The position numbers and the translations under genes were made by a program. From contig NZ_JAZDRH010000002.1 of NCBI RefSeq assembly GCF_047470865.1, positions 124,001 through 188,000 of the forward strand: a stretch of 64,000 bases of DNA, given 5' to 3'. Positions 17,944 through 26,694 of the stretch are shown piece after piece. The notes under the pieces were generated by a model. That model saw only the letters and a program-made list of their open reading frames with translations, was not told where the DNA came from and searched no databases. This DNA comes from JAZDRH01 sp047470865. GTDB lineage: Bacteria > Pseudomonadota > Gammaproteobacteria > Pseudomonadales > Pseudomonadaceae. Position 1 is the stretch's first letter. Each line of letters begins with the position of its first letter.

Positions 17944-18569
17944 CAGCGCCTCAACAAAATACACAACCAAGCTATGAAGGCATAGTCGCTGAATGGGTAC
18001 AAAAATCAGCTCAAGAATGGGCCGAGTTTTTATTCCCTGGCGTGCAAATACTTTTAATAGCACTCATTGCTTGGTTTATTCAACGCATGTTAACTCGCGG
18101 CTTTACCAGCTTAGCTGAGCGCTACCACATGCCACCTAGCATGATGTTACCACTCCGTGGTGCTATTCGCTGGGTGATAATTGGTAGCGCCTGCATGTTC
18201 ATTTTAGAACGACTAGGGGTTAGTGCTACCTCGCTATGGGCAGCCTTAACCGGCTTTGTAGCCGTTGCCGCTATCGCGTTTTTTGCCGCTTGGAGTGTGC
18301 TGTCCAACCTTTTATGCTCAGCGTTAATCTTTACCGTTGGTCCCTTCCGTATTGGTGACCATGTGGAGCTATTAGACGCAGCCGATAAACCCGGTGTACG
18401 TGGACGAGTCATTAGTATCAACACCCTCTATACCACTCTTGAAGATACCAGTGAGGAAAATAAAGGCGCCTTATTACAGATTCCCAACAACATGTTTTTC
18501 CAAAAAATCTTACGCCGTTGGCGTAATGTGCACGGTCCTAGACCACTACCTACCTCTGAAGAGAACTAA
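17940..18569 (+). CDS. Small MscS-family mechanosensitive channel
   Basis: A 209-residue protein overlapping the ABC-F gene by four bases (ATGA). It has membrane segments at about 33-51, 72-90 and 98-122, the last being the glycine/alanine-rich pore helix (FVAVAAIAFFAAWSVLSN), then the MscS beta domain with FRIGDHVELLD. The C-terminal alpha/beta domain is short, as in the smallest MscS-like proteins. It probably releases solutes on hypo-osmotic shock. Confidence 0.87.
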   Translation: MTAPQQNTQPSYEGIVAEWVQKSAQEWAEFLFPGVQILLIALIAWFIQRMLTRGFTSLAERYHMPPSMMLPLRGAIRWVIIGSACMFILERLGVSATSLWAALTGFVAVAAIAFFAAWSVLSNLLCSALIFTVGPFRIGDHVELLDAADKPGVRGRVISINTLYTTLEDTSEENKGALLQIPNNMFFQKILRRWRNVHGPRPLPTSEEN

Positions 18570-18572
18570 TAA

Positions 18573-19310
18573 ATGGAATGGCTTGCTAGCCCCGAAATTT
18601 GGGTCGCTTTTTTTACTTTAGCCGCATTAGAAATTGTACTTGGCATTGATAACATTATCTTTATCTCGATTCTCGTGAGTCGCCTGCCAAAACATCAACA
18701 AGCTGCTGGGCGCTTCTTTGGCTTAGCCTTAGCTATGGTTACGCGCATCATGCTGTTGTTATCCATTACATGGGTAATGGGATTAACCAAAGATTTATTC
18801 ACTGTCTTTGAGAAAGGCATTTCTGGTCGAGACCTTATTTTACTTGGCGGCGGTGCATTCTTATTATTTAAAAGTACTATGGAAATTTGGCATAGCGTTG
18901 AAGGGCCAGAAGAACACAGTGGCGAACGCAAGTCCTTCGGCTCAAGTTTTGCCATGATTATTATCCAAATTGCCATTATTGATATTGTCTTCTCGCTTGA
19001 CTCCGTCATTACTGCCGTTGGTTTAGTGAAGCATGTACCCGTAATGGTTGCTGCCATTATTTGCTCAGTGATAGTGATGATGCTTTGTGCTGGAACTATT
19101 AGTCGTTTTATTGAGAAACACCCATCACTTAAAGTTTTGGCCTTATCATTTTTGATTGTTGTAGGTACATTACTTATTGCAGAGTCCTTTGATGTGCATG
19201 TGCCAAAAGGCTATATCTATTTTGCCATGGCCTTTTCATTGGGCGTAGAAATGCTCAACATCACCATGCGCCAACGTGCGCAACGTAAAAGAGACCAACA
19301 AGGAAGCTAA
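18573..19310 (+). CDS. TerC family membrane protein
   Basis: A 245-residue integral membrane protein with about seven membrane segments. The two TerC half-motifs with acidic residues inside the membrane are visible: LEIVLGIDNIIFISILVSRL near the N-terminus and IDIVFSLDSVITAVGL (about residues 127-142). The family is linked to manganese efflux and tellurite resistance; here there are no ter operon partners. It starts three bases after the MscS-like gene and is followed within three bases by the WGR gene, suggesting one transcript. Confidence 0.9.
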   Translation: MEWLASPEIWVAFFTLAALEIVLGIDNIIFISILVSRLPKHQQAAGRFFGLALAMVTRIMLLLSITWVMGLTKDLFTVFEKGISGRDLILLGGGAFLLFKSTMEIWHSVEGPEEHSGERKSFGSSFAMIIIQIAIIDIVFSLDSVITAVGLVKHVPVMVAAIICSVIVMMLCAGTISRFIEKHPSLKVLALSFLIVVGTLLIAESFDVHVPKGYIYFAMAFSLGVEMLNITMRQRAQRKRDQQGS

Positions 19311-19313
19311 ATT

Positions 19314-20048
19314 ATGAGTATCGCCTATCGTTATCAAGATAATAAAAGCGACAAGTTTTGGTGGGCTGAACAGCTTGATAATGAAATGGTGGTCAACTTT
19401 GGCAAAACCGGCAGCATTGGGCGTTATCAGCTTAAAGAATTTGATGATGAGCAAAGCTGCCGTATAGCGTTAGAAAAGCTGGTTGCCAGTAAAATCAAAT
19501 CAGGCTATCAAGTAGATACCAGTTTTGATTTTAACCAGCATATCTATCTTGATGATGTTGAAATGGGTATTAGCCCATTAACCTCTCACCCTGCTTTTCG
19601 TAAACACTTTTCTGATGACTTCTACTATTGCTGTGCTGATGAGGAAGCGCCCTTTGGTAGCGATGAAGGACATGACACGCTTGGCGAAATTAGCGAGCAA
19701 ATACGTAAAAGCAAGAGCAAAACACTGGATTTTAGCACCCTTGTTAAATACCTAAACGAAAGTGTTTGGGGCATAGCCTATCTTCCCGTTGAAAGCCTTG
19801 ATCTAGAAGACGTACGTGAACTTTATACAGCTAAGCCTATTGAAATGGTACAAAGTGATATGTCAGCTTATGCCTGCGCTTTTGCACAAATCAAAATGAC
19901 AGGCAAATTAAATAGCCAATTAAAACAACAAGGTATTTTAGGCTTAAAACGCTATATGATGATTGGCCAATTTCATAACCAGCCTGACATTTCCCCTATT
20001 GCGGAACAAATGTTACGCGAGTTAGAAGCTTTTCCGGCTGGCAACTAA
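19314..20048 (+). CDS. WGR domain protein
   Basis: A 244-residue protein with an N-terminal WGR domain (residues 1-62). The pattern is YRYQDNKSDKFWWAEQ, then NFGKTGSIGRYQLKEF and the helix SCRIALEKLVASKIKSGY. WGR domains bind nucleic acid in PARPs and are found in MolR-like bacterial proteins; here the Trp-Gly-Arg core is degenerate. The remaining 180 residues I do not recognise; they include an acidic, cysteine-containing stretch (DDFYYCCADEEAPFGSDEG). Its stop overlaps the convergent DUF188 gene by four bases. Confidence 0.78.
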   Translation: MSIAYRYQDNKSDKFWWAEQLDNEMVVNFGKTGSIGRYQLKEFDDEQSCRIALEKLVASKIKSGYQVDTSFDFNQHIYLDDVEMGISPLTSHPAFRKHFSDDFYYCCADEEAPFGSDEGHDTLGEISEQIRKSKSKTLDFSTLVKYLNESVWGIAYLPVESLDLEDVRELYTAKPIEMVQSDMSAYACAFAQIKMTGKLNSQLKQQGILGLKRYMMIGQFHNQPDISPIAEQMLRELEAFPAGN

Positions 20049-20497
20049 GCGCTCATTAACCGTGTTAAAAGACGATCAAGCGCATTAGCAAAGGCTTGTT
20101 TGTCTTTTTCACCGTAAGCCGCCTGCCCTCCGCCCATTTGTCCCTGATCACGCAGATCCGTCATCAGGTTACGCATAGCTAAACGCTCCCCCATATTTCG
20201 CTCATCAAACTCTTGCCCACGCGGACTTAGCGCCACCACCTGCTTTTTAACCAAACGTGCAGCTAATGGAATGTCGCTACAAATCACTAAATCACCTGCT
20301 TGAGCATTATCTACAATGTAATCGTCAGCTGCATCCATACCAGCAGGTACTACTATCAGCTGGACACATGCAAAATTAGGTTTAGCTTGAGCACTCCCCG
20401 CTACCATAATTACTGAAAATTTACGCTTTAATGCAAATTTAATCACCTGATCTCGAGCTAAACGAGGGCAAGCATCAGCATCAATCCAAAGTTTCAT
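20045..20497 (-). CDS. YaiI/YqxD family protein (DUF188)
   Basis: A 150-residue protein of the UPF0178/DUF188 family with a PIN-like nuclease fold. It keeps the acidic residues at WIDADACPRLARDQV, the GMDAADDYIVDNAQAGDLVIC stretch (here cited in part: DAADDYIVDNA) and DIPLAARLV. The family is widely conserved and proposed to be nucleolytic, but no clear role is known. It is convergent with the WGR gene. Confidence 0.9.
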   Translation of the reverse strand: MKLWIDADACPRLARDQVIKFALKRKFSVIMVAGSAQAKPNFACVQLIVVPAGMDAADDYIVDNAQAGDLVICSDIPLAARLVKKQVVALSPRGQEFDERNMGERLAMRNLMTDLRDQGQMGGGQAAYGEKDKQAFANALDRLLTRLMSA

Positions 20498-20703
20498 ATA
20501 ATTCCTTCAAAAATATAAATAAAAATAAATATATAATTTTAATAACTATTATAACAATAAGGTTATTAAACGCAGTTAGCAAAATATATTATTGCTTACA
20601 AAAAAAACTTTATCCCTCAATTTAACTCAGGTATTTTATTAAGCAATAAGCTAGAAGATAGACCAACTATACTGTATATATCACGGTTTATCACAGCTTT
20701 TAA

Positions 20704-20720
20704 CCACAACATAATTGTGG
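20704..20720. repeat. Small inverted repeat upstream of mqo
   Basis: CCACAA and TTGTGG separated by five bases, about 50 bases before the mqo start, in an otherwise very A+T-rich 274-base intergenic region. It could be an operator or a leader hairpin; nothing more can be said from the sequence. Confidence 0.3.
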
Positions 20721-20771
20721 GAACTCTAGCTTAAGTAATCCATAAGTGACCTCTTTAAAGGTACTCTATTC

Positions 20772-22409
20772 GTGAAAAAGTTATTCAAAGTTATTTTCAG
20801 CTTATTAATTCTTATAAGCATTGCAGGTCTTATTTTCTTATTTCGACCTATTGCATCTAGTCCGATAGCCACAACAGATAGCGAGCCTATTACAGACGTT
20901 GTATTAATTGGCGGCGGTATTATGAGTGCTACATTAGGCACGTATTTAACTGAGCTAGAACCTAACTGGAAAATCAGCATGTTTGAACGCTTAGAACAAG
21001 TGGCTGATGAAAGCTCAAATGGTTGGAATAATGCGGGAACAGGTCACTCAGGCTTTATGGAAATGAACTATACGCCTGAAAAAAATGGCCAAATAGACAT
21101 TAGCAAAGCAGTTGCTATTGCCCAGCAGTTTGAAGTAGCTAAGCAGTTTTGGAGTTACCAAGTTAAGCATGGCTTAATGAGCGACCCTAAAGAATTTATT
21201 AATCCTGTTCCTCATATTGCTTTTGTCTGGGACAAAGATGTTGACTTCTTAACTAAGCGCTACGCTGCCATGCGTCAAAATCCTATGTTTTATGGCATGC
21301 AGTTCTCTAATAACCCTACAGAAATTAGCAGCTGGGCGCCATTGATTATTGAAGGCCGTAAAGCTGATCAACCTATAGCAGCAACACGCATGATGATTGG
21401 CGCCGATGTGAACTACGGAGAAGTTACACGTCAGCTGGTTACAGGTCTAAAGAAATCTAATAATTTCGACTTACAGCTCAATACTGAAGTTACTGCAATC
21501 AGCCGCAATAATGATGGTACTTGGAGCGTTGGTTTTACTAATTTAAAAACAGGTAAAGAAGACCATATCAAAACGCGCTTTGTCTTTATTGGCGCAGGCG
21601 GGGCTGCCATTAAACTCTTACAGTACACTGGTTTACCTGAAGTTGATCAGTATGCAGGTTTCCCTGTTGGTGGGCAGTTTTTAGTCACCAACAACCCTGA
21701 AGTGGTTAAAAATCACACCGTTAAAGTCTATGGTAAAGCGGCTGTAGGTGCCCCGCCTATGTCTGTACCTCATATAGATACTCGTTATCTAGATGGTGAG
21801 AAACACGTACTATTCGGACCTTTTGCTACCTACTCCAATAAGTTTTTAAAGCATGGCTCACAAACAGATCTTCTTGCTGCAACACATAAGGGTAATGTGC
21901 TCGCCATGTTGGCCGTGGGCGCTGAAAATCTCAGCCTTGTTAAATACTTAATCAGCCAAGTAATGCTTACTGAAAACGACCGTTTTACAGCTTTGCAAGA
22001 ATATTATCCAAAAGCTAAAGCAGAAGATTGGCATTTAGTAACTGCCGGCCAACGGGTTCAAATCATTAAAAAGCCAGAAGGCGGCGCTGCCAGCTTACAA
22101 TTTGGCACCGAAATTTTTGCATCAAAAGATGGCTCTATAACGGCACTGCTAGGTGCATCACCAGGCGCCTCTACTTCGCCTTATATCATGCTTGAGTTAT
22201 TAGAAAAAGCATTTCCAGAGCAAACAAAAAATCAATGGAAGCCAAAACTGCAGGCTATTATTCCTTCTTATGGACAAAGCTTAGAGAAAAACCCACAGCT
22301 ACTGGATAGCATCCGTCGTGACACTAGTGCTGTGCTAGGTTTAATTTACAATCCAGAGCCAAAGGCGCAAGCGAACAATACTGAGGCGACCTCAGCCACA
22401 GCGCAGTAA
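20772..22409 (+). CDS. mqo: Malate:quinone oxidoreductase
   Basis: A 545-residue FAD-dependent, membrane-associated enzyme that oxidises malate to oxaloacetate and feeds electrons to quinone. A hydrophobic N-terminal segment (residues 3-23) precedes the Rossmann FAD motif VVLIGGGIMSATLGTYLTE. The Mqo hallmarks SSNGWNNAGTGHSGFMEMNY and the C-terminal ALLGASPGASTSPYIMLELL are present. The start is GTG. The last 25 residues are a Thr/Ala-rich tail not typical of the core family. A perfect palindrome follows the stop. Confidence 0.95.
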   Translation: MKKLFKVIFSLLILISIAGLIFLFRPIASSPIATTDSEPITDVVLIGGGIMSATLGTYLTELEPNWKISMFERLEQVADESSNGWNNAGTGHSGFMEMNYTPEKNGQIDISKAVAIAQQFEVAKQFWSYQVKHGLMSDPKEFINPVPHIAFVWDKDVDFLTKRYAAMRQNPMFYGMQFSNNPTEISSWAPLIIEGRKADQPIAATRMMIGADVNYGEVTRQLVTGLKKSNNFDLQLNTEVTAISRNNDGTWSVGFTNLKTGKEDHIKTRFVFIGAGGAAIKLLQYTGLPEVDQYAGFPVGGQFLVTNNPEVVKNHTVKVYGKAAVGAPPMSVPHIDTRYLDGEKHVLFGPFATYSNKFLKHGSQTDLLAATHKGNVLAMLAVGAENLSLVKYLISQVMLTENDRFTALQEYYPKAKAEDWHLVTAGQRVQIIKKPEGGAASLQFGTEIFASKDGSITALLGASPGASTSPYIMLELLEKAFPEQTKNQWKPKLQAIIPSYGQSLEKNPQLLDSIRRDTSAVLGLIYNPEPKAQANNTEATSATAQ

Positions 22410-22418
22410 CCTAACCAC

Positions 22419-22440
22419 AGAGAGATCCTAGGATCTCTCT
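22419..22440. terminator. 22-base perfect palindrome between mqo and the convergent thioesterase gene
   Basis: AGAGAGATCCT and its exact complement with no loop base between. It sits between the stop codons of two convergent genes, so a bidirectional terminator is likely, although the T tract on either side is short. Confidence 0.55.
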
Positions 22441-22442
22441 TG

Positions 22443-22907
22443 TTAACCAACCAAATAAGTGCCAGTACCTGTGGCTATCAAGTCACCAGACTCATTGTGC
22501 AGCTCGCTACGCACCACTGCTACCTTATTACCACTACGTAATAAAGTAGCCCTCGCTGTAAATAACTGTCCCCGCCCTGGCCTTAAATAGTCAACGCGCA
22601 AATCAATAGTGCCAATACGGGCTAACTTCATTAGTTCCTCAACAGCTGGTTCTGCTGGCAATTTTTGAAAAACGCTCATCAGCGCCATACCACCACCCGC
22701 CACATCCAAAATAGTTGAAATAGCGCCACCATGTAAAATGCCTTGTAGATGGTTACCTACCAGCTCATCACGCATAGGCAGATGCATCACTACCTGCTCG
22801 CTGGAAATTTCGTCCAGTTGAATGCCTAACAATCTATTAAAAGGTATTTTATCAATAAACTGCTGTGCAAGCTGAATCATTTGCGGGGTTACAGGCATTA
22901 TTGTCAT
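22443..22907 (-). CDS. Hotdog-fold acyl-CoA thioesterase
   Basis: A 154-residue single hotdog domain of the PaaI/YigI type. The family motif HLQGILHGGAISTILDVAGGGMAL (in part, GILHGGAISTILDVAGG) holds the catalytic region, and IGTIDLRVDYLRPGRG is the conserved central strand. It probably hydrolyses medium- or long-chain acyl-CoA in the cytosol. The start may be the second or third Met; the first ATG (22907) is kept because nothing rules it out. Confidence 0.85.
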   Translation of the reverse strand: MTIMPVTPQMIQLAQQFIDKIPFNRLLGIQLDEISSEQVVMHLPMRDELVGNHLQGILHGGAISTILDVAGGGMALMSVFQKLPAEPAVEELMKLARIGTIDLRVDYLRPGRGQLFTARATLLRSGNKVAVVRSELHNESGDLIATGTGTYLVG

Positions 22908-23066
22908 TGTTTTTCTCTGCGAGCTATCAATGCCTATACTTAATAATGATTAGCTACTCTTGTCAAACGGCCACAGCTCCACTGTTGCCATCAATTTGTC
23001 ATAATTAACAATTAGCATTAACGCAATTACATCTTTGAAAACTGAGCAGTCTAAGGGCTAATTAAG

Positions 23067-23555
23067 ATGAAACGCGCATTACTGATTCTTAATGCACAGC
23101 GTGAATACTCACGTGCAGGTAGTTTTCCTTTATGGAATATTGAAGCTACTGTTACGGCTATTGAAGCTAAGATTGCAGAGTTTAATGAGAGCAATGAATT
23201 AGTTATTTTTGCTCAACAAATCTCACCTAAAGGCTCGGTGCTATTTGCAGCTGACAGCCCCGAAATAGCATTATTTGACCAACTCACGTTAATGGCGAAT
23301 AACCCGCAAGTTATTCATAAGCATTTCCCCAACGCTTTTGAGCAAAGCGCTCTGTTAGCGTTGCTTAATCAACAAGATATTGAGTGCCTAGAAATTTGTG
23401 GAATGATGACACAAAACTGTGTGCTGTTTACCGCTATCTCTGAGCAGGCAAAGCATTTTCAGGTTAAGGTGCTGGCCAATTATTGCACCAGTGTTTCGCA
23501 GGTTATCCATGAAAGCGCACTATCAGGTTTAACCCGAATGGCAATGATTGCCTAA
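23067..23555 (+). CDS. Isochorismatase-family cysteine hydrolase
   Basis: A 162-residue alpha/beta hydrolase-like protein of the isochorismatase/nicotinamidase family. The likely nucleophile is the Cys in CGMMTQNCVLFTA, and the Lys in VIHKHFPNAF fits the triad. The position usually occupied by the catalytic Asp (LLVIDxQ) is Asn9 here (LILNAQREY), so the canonical triad is incomplete and the substrate is uncertain. It stands alone, convergent with elbB. Confidence 0.8.
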   Translation: MKRALLILNAQREYSRAGSFPLWNIEATVTAIEAKIAEFNESNELVIFAQQISPKGSVLFAADSPEIALFDQLTLMANNPQVIHKHFPNAFEQSALLALLNQQDIECLEICGMMTQNCVLFTAISEQAKHFQVKVLANYCTSVSQVIHESALSGLTRMAMIA

Positions 23556-23585
23556 CTCTCATGCCAACGAAAGCTAGGCTAAATG

Positions 23586-24239
23586 TTATGCTAGCCTCAA
23601 GACTTCGTGCACTAAGGCTTCAATACCTTTGGCTGACTGCGAAATAGATTCAGCCAACATATAGGCTGGAGTTGTCACTAATTTGTGCTGAGTATCAACC
23701 ACGATAGCATCTACTGCGCAGTCTTTATGCTGCGCGCCCATGCTTTGCAGCACTTCAGCTGTTGCTTTATCAGTTCCAATAGTACAGCTTACACCTGCAC
23801 CATACACAGCAGCCGCTAACGCTGGAGCAATACAAATGAGACCTACGGGCTTGCCAGCATTTTTAAACGACTTAAGCGCTGCCAATACCTCTAGGTTAAC
23901 ACTGCAATCTGCGCCTTTGAGAGCAAAGTCTGAGAGGTTTTTTGCCACACCAAAACCACCTGGCACCACCAACGCATCAAAGTTCTCAACTTTTAATTGG
24001 CTAAGATCTTGTATTTTGCCTCGTACAATGCGCGCCGACTCTGTTAGGACGTTACGCTGCTCTTGGGTGGCTTCACCTGTTAGATGATCAACCACATGTA
24101 ATTGCTTAATATTAGGGGCAAAGCTTTGTACCTGAGCACCTGCTAAATCAAGATAGAGCAGACTTAATACAGCTTCATTAATTTCTGCGCCATCTAAATA
24201 CCCACAGCCTGATAGAATTACTGCAACTTTCTTGCTCAT
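23586..24239 (-). CDS. elbB: ElbB glyoxalase / isoprenoid biosynthesis protein
   Basis: A 217-residue DJ-1/PfpI superfamily protein. The N-terminal AVILSGCGYLDGAEINEAVL and the nucleophile-elbow stretch KPVGLICIAPALAAAVYG, with Cys at the elbow, are characteristic of ElbB (formerly SCRP-27A), which has weak glyoxalase III activity and was linked to isoprenoid synthesis. Length is normal. It is monocistronic. Confidence 0.92.
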   Translation of the reverse strand: MSKKVAVILSGCGYLDGAEINEAVLSLLYLDLAGAQVQSFAPNIKQLHVVDHLTGEATQEQRNVLTESARIVRGKIQDLSQLKVENFDALVVPGGFGVAKNLSDFALKGADCSVNLEVLAALKSFKNAGKPVGLICIAPALAAAVYGAGVSCTIGTDKATAEVLQSMGAQHKDCAVDAIVVDTQHKLVTTPAYMLAESISQSAKGIEALVHEVLRLA

Positions 24240-24393
24240 TACATATTCCCCTTAAGGTGGAAAAATAAAACTGGATTCAAGATTAAGAATTTACGCGATA
24301 GATTGCCAACAATTATTAGTATAAGGCTAGTACACTAGTCACATTGCTAGCCATCACTGATCCCCAAATAACTCAACGTGGAAAGGTATTTTT

Positions 24394-26610
24394 GTGTCTG
24401 AGCTGTATTTACGTATTGCCCTGCCTACGCCCTTACGCCGCTTATTTGACTATTTAGCACCCTCTTGTGTTTCTAGCACTCAACTACAAGCAGGCATACG
24501 CGTACAAGTTCCTTTTGGCAAACGTAATATCATTGGTATTTTAGTTGAAACCTGCCAGCACACGGATGTACCCAAAGAGAAACTGAAAACTGCCATTGCC
24601 ATTTTAGACAATCAGCCACTCTTACCCGAGCCTATTTTTAAGCTGTGCCAATGGACAGCTAACTATTACCAACATGGTTTAGGTGATACGTTTAACTGGG
24701 CCTTACCTGCATTACTTCGCCAAGGTGAAGCGCCAGCACACAAGGCACAATACTTTTGGCATGCAGCCAAAGAAGCTGACCTTGAAGATCCTCGATTAAA
24801 ACGTGCGCCACGGCAGCGCCAAGCACTGCAAGTATTAGCTCAACACCCTAACGGTTTAGCTGATGAGTTATTAAGTGCAGTCAGCATTAACCGCGAAAGC
24901 CTAAAACTCTTAGAAGAAAAAGGGCTGGCTTACCAACAGCAACGCACCCCAAAAAACACCACTGCTAGTAAAAATATTTTGGCTAAAGCGCCGTTATCTT
25001 TTAATCCTGAACAGCAAACAGCATTTGATGCTATTGCCAGCAACTTACATCGTTTTAACTGCTATTTACTGGCCGGCGTTACAGGTAGTGGTAAAACAGA
25101 AGTCTATTTACAACTGATTCAGCGTTGCCTTGAACAAGGCAAACAAGCTTTGGTTTTAATTCCTGAAATTAATTTAGGGCCGCAAACAGTTAATCGTTTT
25201 ACTCAACGCTTTAACGCACGTATTGCCTTATTGCATTCCCATGTAAATGATCGCCAACGACTTGATGCCTGGATTAATGCCCGTGAAGGCAACGCAGATA
25301 TTGTGATAGGTACGCGCTCTGCATTGTTCACGCCAATGCCTAAGCTGGGCTTGATTATTATTGATGAGGAGCACGACGCCTCCTACAAACAACAAGAAGG
25401 CTTACGCTACCACGCGCGTGATGTGGCGATTGTTAGAGCGCGCCAAGCCAATATTCCTATTGTGCTAGGCTCTGCCACTCCGGCCTTAGAAAGTTTACAA
25501 AATGCTGAGCAAGGTCGCTATGCTTTACTCAAGCTCAATCAGCGTGCTGGTGGCGCAACAGTGCCTAGTTTCATTCGTATGGATACTCAAAGTTTGCCCT
25601 TAACGGCCGGCATTGCAGCACCTACTCAAAAAGAAATCGAACGTACGCTCGCGCTTGGTCAACAAGTCTTGGTTTTTATTAACCGACGAGGCTTCGCTCC
25701 AGTGCTTATGTGCAATGAGTGTGGCTGGACAAGCCGCTGCCCTCGCTGTGATGCGTTTACCACCTACCACCAGCGTAGCAATGAGTTACGCTGTCATCAT
25801 TGTGGTGAACAGCAAGCACATCCTAGGCAATGCCCGCAATGCCAATCTGTTGATTTACGGCCTATTGGCGCTGGTACTGAGCGCACAGAAGAACGCTTAC
25901 AAGTGATATTTAAAAAAACACCTGTGCTGCGTATTGACCGTGACAGTACCCAGCGCAAAGGCTCGCTTGATGAAATGCTGGGCATAATAAATAGCGGTAA
26001 AGCCTGCATTTTAGTTGGCACGCAAATGTTAGCCAAAGGTCATCACTTTCCCAAAGTAACCTTAGTGATCATTTTAGATGTTGATGGCGGTCTGTACTCG
26101 GCTGACTTTCGCGCCAGTGAACGCATGGCACAGCAAATCATACAAGTAGCTGGCCGTGCTGGTCGTGCTGGCGATCGTGGCAGAGTGATTATTCAAAGCC
26201 AACTGGCAGACCATCCGCTATTAGTACAGCTGACTGAATCGGGCTACTTTGCCTTTGCCCAACAAGCATTAAGTGAACGCCGCAGCATGGCGCTACCGCC
26301 TTTTAGTTTTTTAGCTTTACTGCGTGCCGATGGTTTTAAATCCGAGCAAGTGAACTTATTTTTAGATGATGCCTTAACACTGGCCGAGCAAATTCATCAA
26401 CAGAATAATAGCAGCGTTGAACTACTTGGCCCTGTGCCGGCCCCCATGGAACGCAAAGCTGGCCGCTATCGCGCACAATTACTGCTACAAAGCAATGACC
26501 GAAAACAGCTACATCAACTGCTAAATCAATTAATCTTCAACCTTGAAAAGTTACCCAGTGGCCGCAGTATTCGCTGGTCAATCGACGTTGATCCTATTGA
26601 TCTATTCTAA
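24394..26610 (+). CDS. priA: Primosomal protein N' (replication restart helicase)
   Basis: A 738-residue superfamily 2 DNA helicase that reloads the replisome at stalled forks. The N-terminal 3'-binding domain (YLRIALPTPLRRLFDYL) is followed by the helicase core, with Walker A GVTGSGKTEVY, the DEEH box (IIDEEHDASYK), and the zinc-binding cysteines in CNECGWTSRCPRC, CHHCG and CPQCQS. The C-terminal motif VAGRAGRAGDRGRV is intact. The start is GTG at 24394. It is 84 bases upstream of argS on the same strand. Confidence 0.97.
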   Translation: MSELYLRIALPTPLRRLFDYLAPSCVSSTQLQAGIRVQVPFGKRNIIGILVETCQHTDVPKEKLKTAIAILDNQPLLPEPIFKLCQWTANYYQHGLGDTFNWALPALLRQGEAPAHKAQYFWHAAKEADLEDPRLKRAPRQRQALQVLAQHPNGLADELLSAVSINRESLKLLEEKGLAYQQQRTPKNTTASKNILAKAPLSFNPEQQTAFDAIASNLHRFNCYLLAGVTGSGKTEVYLQLIQRCLEQGKQALVLIPEINLGPQTVNRFTQRFNARIALLHSHVNDRQRLDAWINAREGNADIVIGTRSALFTPMPKLGLIIIDEEHDASYKQQEGLRYHARDVAIVRARQANIPIVLGSATPALESLQNAEQGRYALLKLNQRAGGATVPSFIRMDTQSLPLTAGIAAPTQKEIERTLALGQQVLVFINRRGFAPVLMCNECGWTSRCPRCDAFTTYHQRSNELRCHHCGEQQAHPRQCPQCQSVDLRPIGAGTERTEERLQVIFKKTPVLRIDRDSTQRKGSLDEMLGIINSGKACILVGTQMLAKGHHFPKVTLVIILDVDGGLYSADFRASERMAQQIIQVAGRAGRAGDRGRVIIQSQLADHPLLVQLTESGYFAFAQQALSERRSMALPPFSFLALLRADGFKSEQVNLFLDDALTLAEQIHQQNNSSVELLGPVPAPMERKAGRYRAQLLLQSNDRKQLHQLLNQLIFNLEKLPSGRSIRWSIDVDPIDLF

Positions 26611-26694
26611 ACGGACTTGATGCGCAGCCTCATCTGCACCGATAATAGACGGTTTATGCCTATCGACATTCAAGTCGTATTTTAAGAGTTAATT

